A stretch of DNA of 7,776 nucleotides, taken from contig JAGVPR010000213.1 in assembly GCA_020052115.1 (NCBI GenBank), positions 1 to 7,776 on the forward strand, given 5' to 3'. How positions within the stretch are numbered: position 1 is the first letter of the stretch; each line of letters opens with the position of its first letter. Under the pieces are notes generated by a model. It worked only from the letters and a program-made list of their open reading frames with translations. It was not told where the DNA came from and searched no databases. The translations under genes were made by a program, and so were the position numbers. This DNA comes from Candidatus Eiseniibacteriota bacterium (GTDB taxonomy: Bacteria; Eisenbacteria; RBG-16-71-46; JAGVPR01). Shown piece after piece: positions 6,401-7,776 of the stretch.

Positions 6401-6737
6401 GGCCGTTGCCGAAGGGGCGCGCAAGGTCGTCGAGGCCGGCGGTCACGTTCAACTCGGCGCACACGGACAACTCCAGGGGCTGGGGGCTCACTGGGAGCTG
6501 TGGAGCCTCACGCAGGGCGGCATGAAGGCCGCCGACGCGCTCCGGTGCGCCACGTGGACCGGCGCCTGGTATCTCGGCATGGACCGCGACCTGGGATCCA
6601 TCGAGCCCGGGAAGCTCGCCGACTTCATTCTCCTCGAGAAGAACCCTCTCGACGATATCCGAAACTCGACGGCGATCCGGTGGACCGTGAAGAACGGCGA
6701 GGTCTACGACGCGGAGACGCTCGCCCGGCTCAGGTAG
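3447..6737 (+). CDS. Exported amidohydrolase-family protein with N-terminal PD40 (TolB/tricorn-like) propeller
   Basis: From ATG 3447 the protein has 1096 residues, the usual length for this fusion family. Residues 1-29 are a signal peptide, cut near SAAFC; the Cys is not in a standard lipobox. About twelve PD40 units follow, marked by (W/F)S-x-DG-x-x-(I/L)-x-(F/Y) signatures at 62, 101, 146, 197, 252, 306, 370, 409, 454, 515, 566 and 616. These probably make one or two beta-propellers. A Lys/Glu/Ala-rich linker spans about 647-680. The amidohydrolase domain runs from about 695 to the end: GARVI..., the metal motif H762-A-H764 (FIDAHAH), K858 (NSVKSY), E885 (PEGGG), H901 and H906 (DGHTGIEH), H1006 (LGAHGQ), H1015-W-E (GLGAHWE), then LGSIEPGKLADF and NPLDDIRNS. 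The HxH motif and closing signature place it with imidazolonepropionase-like metal-dependent hydrolases, which cleave C-N bonds in cyclic amides or peptides. The substrate of this subfamily is not established. It likely acts in the periplasm or outside the cell. The gene is transcribed alone or by read-through from the upstream gene. Confidence 0.93.
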   Translation: MPRSVRFPLPAALVLTLLGLIFPGSAAFCAEDEPWDVTVPHAPGDTLRFETAEGTWMTVDVSPDGGTLLFDLLGDLYTMPVEGGRAKRLTAGLAYDMQPRWSPDGRRIAFTSDRGGTENVWIVGADGSSARPLSEEPDRVTNTPAWSPDGEWIAARRRLTDRSSLGTVELWLYNVRGGKGVQITKKDEIPDASEPAFSRDGRYIYFSARDARYQYDRNVYAGIWQIRRYDLHLGKVIALTDGAGGSGRPEISPDGRTMSFVRRVREKTVLYLYDLASGRERPLFDGCAPDQQEAFAWTGVYPAYAWTPDGKSLVLYAGGGFVRVDAATGRAQPIQFTAPVEQLVAHAVRFPHVFEDDSLSVRQIAWPSLSPDRRTMAFSALGEVWAYDLATRRARVLSPRGTRAFAPAWSPDGKWIAYVSWRDVAGGHLCKVPAKGGAPVELTTVPSQYLNPAWSRDGSKLCFLRGSGGPLRDGHDLNDELWLELQWIASTGGGAHTVTTLPSPGDIASVPRPVWSAAGDRIYYNEPGKLEDDGATEKNALVSIRPDGTDAVQHAVLPNAQEMIPSPDERWVAYRVKYNVFVACLPRIGRTPVELGPDGALPVRQLTEDGGDWLAWTTDGRSLTWSTGPEFRTLALDSLLAAWDRSRAEAGRPKTPAAKDSTGAEEKAKTEAKKDAGPKADSLHVRLRVPRARPEGTAAFVGARVITESPDRAGEVIENATVIVTRNRISAVGPRASTPVPAGARVFDATGLTLLPGFIDAHAHCHYTQQGVVPDSFWAYRANLAYGVTTMLDPSATSYEVFTQAEMVEAGAMTGPRVFSTGNILYGAGGGDALPLKSLEEARAHVRRMKRLGANSVKSYMQPRREQRQWILEAAREESLLVFPEGGGKFEENLGMVMDGHTGIEHSLPVQPIYNDVVTLFARSRSGWTPTLLVTYGGLSGEHYFYQHADVFDDPKLRRFVPQPRLDARAIRRAVMAPDWDWHHMAVAEGARKVVEAGGHVQLGAHGQLQGLGAHWELWSLTQGGMKAADALRCATWTGAWYLGMDRDLGSIEPGKLADFILLEKNPLDDIRNSTAIRWTVKNGEVYDAETLARLR
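5385..5486 (+). other. Coding segment for the Lys/Glu/Ala-rich interdomain linker
   Basis: Residues about 647-680 of the amidohydrolase are almost entirely Lys, Glu, Ala, Asp, Thr, Pro and Gly (for example EEKAKTEAKKDAGPKAD). This is a flexible or helical charged spacer between the propeller part and the catalytic part. Such linkers vary in length between homologues. It has no fold of its own that I recognise. Confidence 0.7.
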
Positions 6738-6739
6738 AA

Positions 6740-6784
6740 GGACCGCGGCGGTAGAGCGGGATCGCGCGACACGGCCGCCGGTCC
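6740..6784. terminator. Shared bidirectional terminator hairpin between convergent genes
   Basis: GGACCGCGGC (6740-6749) pairs with 6774-6784 over 10 bp, with one unpaired C at 6779 and a loop of about 24 nt. It fills the 47-bp gap between the stop codons of the amidohydrolase (6737) and the TPR protein (6785). The placement fits a terminator serving both strands, although no T-tract follows on either side. Confidence 0.5.
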
Positions 6785-7776
6785 TCACTTGAAGCAGAGA
6801 AAGCCCATGAAGTCCCGGGGCTCGTTGAGCCCGCGCGGCTGCCACAGAAGATTCATCATGTGCTGCACGCACGTGGACCAGGGATACTTCTCGCGCAGCT
6901 CGCGGGTGCGCGCCGTGATCTCGTCGCGCGGCGCTCCGCGCGCGCCGCTCAGGAGTACGAGTCCCATGAGCGCCCGCACTTGACTCTCCTGCTTCTCGAT
7001 CGCATACCGGTATTCAGCCTCCGCCTCGTCGAGACGCCCCTTGTTTCGAAGCACGTCGCCCCAAGCGGCGCGCGCTTCGAGATCGCCGGGGTCGGTCTCG
7101 ACCGCCATCCGGAACGCCTCCAGGATGAGCGCTTCCGCGCCGGGGATCTGAACACCCGCGTAGGCGGCCCCCAAGTACGCGAGCGACTTTCTGGGAGCGA
7201 GCGGCAGCACCGTCTCGTAGTAGTCCGCGAGCGCCGCCTCGAAGCACGGCCCGACGGGCCGTTTCTCGGCGCGAGCCTTCCAGGCGCCCGCCGTGTACTC
7301 GACCTCCGCCAGGAGCCGGTAGGTCATCGTCTCGGCGGGATTCCGCTGGATGGCCCGCACGTACGCATCCCGCGCGAGCGCCAGCTCACCGGATTGCGCG
7401 TGCGCCGATCCGAGATAGCGCCACAGCTCCGAGTTCCACCGGGCGCCGAAGAGCCGCTCGTTGGCTGCGATCCGGTGAAACCTCAGGCGGCTCACCTGCG
7501 GCGTCCGGTTGAGCGACACCCAGAGCCCGAGGTGCACGAAGCCGGTGATCGCCATCGCGCCGGCGATCCATCGAAGCGCGTGCGGAGGCACAGGTGCCGC
7601 GACGAGTTGCACCGCCGCGGCGATCGAGAGCAGTGTGAACGTGAAGGTGAGCACGTCCCAGTCCCGGCTCATGCCAAGGACCGGGTTCGCCACGAGCGCG
7701 AAAATCGCAAGCCCCGCGGCCGCGATCGCCAGGAGACGCCGCCGAGGATCAGCCGCGGCCGGGCCCGAGACGCGGC
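6785..7776 (-). CDS. Multi-pass membrane protein with C-terminal TPR domain (N-terminus off window)
   Basis: The minus-strand frame is open from the right edge to a TGA at 6785-6787. This gives the last 329 residues of a longer protein; an internal GTG at 7693 (residue 28) falls inside a membrane helix and is not a believable start. Three hydrophobic segments lie at about 13-34, 41-62 and 67-88, separated by short loops, one containing NPVLGMSRDWD. A soluble region then carries TPR-like helix pairs at about 113-147 (WRYLGSAHAQSGELALARDAY...), 148-162, 196-230 and 231-264, ending in MGFLCFK. Membrane proteins of this plan include glycosyltransferase-like or O-antigen-ligase-like enzymes with TPR tails, where the TPR part mediates protein contacts. 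The part that would identify the enzyme lies outside the window, so no reaction is assigned. It converges on the amidohydrolase gene and shares a terminator hairpin, so it belongs to a different transcription unit. Confidence 0.85.
   Translation of the reverse strand, partial: RVSGPAAADPRRRLLAIAAAGLAIFALVANPVLGMSRDWDVLTFTFTLLSIAAAVQLVAAPVPPHALRWIAGAMAITGFVHLGLWVSLNRTPQVSRLRFHRIAANERLFGARWNSELWRYLGSAHAQSGELALARDAYVRAIQRNPAETMTYRLLAEVEYTAGAWKARAEKRPVGPCFEAALADYYETVLPLAPRKSLAYLGAAYAGVQIPGAEALILEAFRMAVETDPGDLEARAAWGDVLRNKGRLDEAEAEYRYAIEKQESQVRALMGLVLLSGARGAPRDEITARTRELREKYPWSTCVQHMMNLLWQPRGLNEPRDFMGFLCFK

Overview
The window is GC-rich bacterial DNA, roughly two-thirds G+C by eye, holding four protein genes and no RNA gene, CRISPR array or insertion sequence that I can see. 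Three of the four proteins start with a Sec-type signal peptide, and the fourth is a multi-pass membrane protein. The host is therefore probably a Gram-negative-type bacterium with a busy envelope or secreted proteome. The style (secreted M28 peptidase with YCF48 repeats, PD40-amidohydrolase fusion, signal-peptide protein of no known family) suits FCB-group or related uncultured lineages such as Eisenbacteria or Gemmatimonadota. That placement is inference only.

Layout from left to right. Positions 1-2151 (minus strand, running off the left edge) encode a secreted M28-type zinc metallopeptidase. Seven YCF48/BNR-type propeller blades are embedded inside its peptidase fold. Positions 2152-2468 form a divergent promoter region with a 12-bp perfect palindrome, a GC hairpin and a plausible promoter for the rightward gene. 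Positions 2469-3224 (plus) encode a 251-residue secreted protein of unknown function with an internal duplication of the motif DSFFDITY. A strong 14-bp hairpin follows it at 3242-3279. Positions 3447-6737 (plus) encode a 1096-residue exported protein: about twelve PD40 (TolB/tricorn-like) propeller units, a Lys/Glu/Ala-rich linker, then an amidohydrolase domain. A 47-bp convergent gap with a shared hairpin separates it from the last gene at 6785-7776 (minus, running off the right edge), the C-terminal end of a membrane protein with transmembrane helices followed by TPR repeats.

The genes do not form one operon. The peptidase diverges from the small secreted protein, and the TPR gene converges on the amidohydrolase. 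The two large enzymes share a design in which a hydrolase is joined to a beta-propeller that probably recognises or gates substrate outside the cytoplasm. The most distinctive item is the nested architecture of the peptidase: N-terminal M28 segment, complete seven-blade propeller, then the metal-binding core. I see no evidence of a defence system or mobile island.
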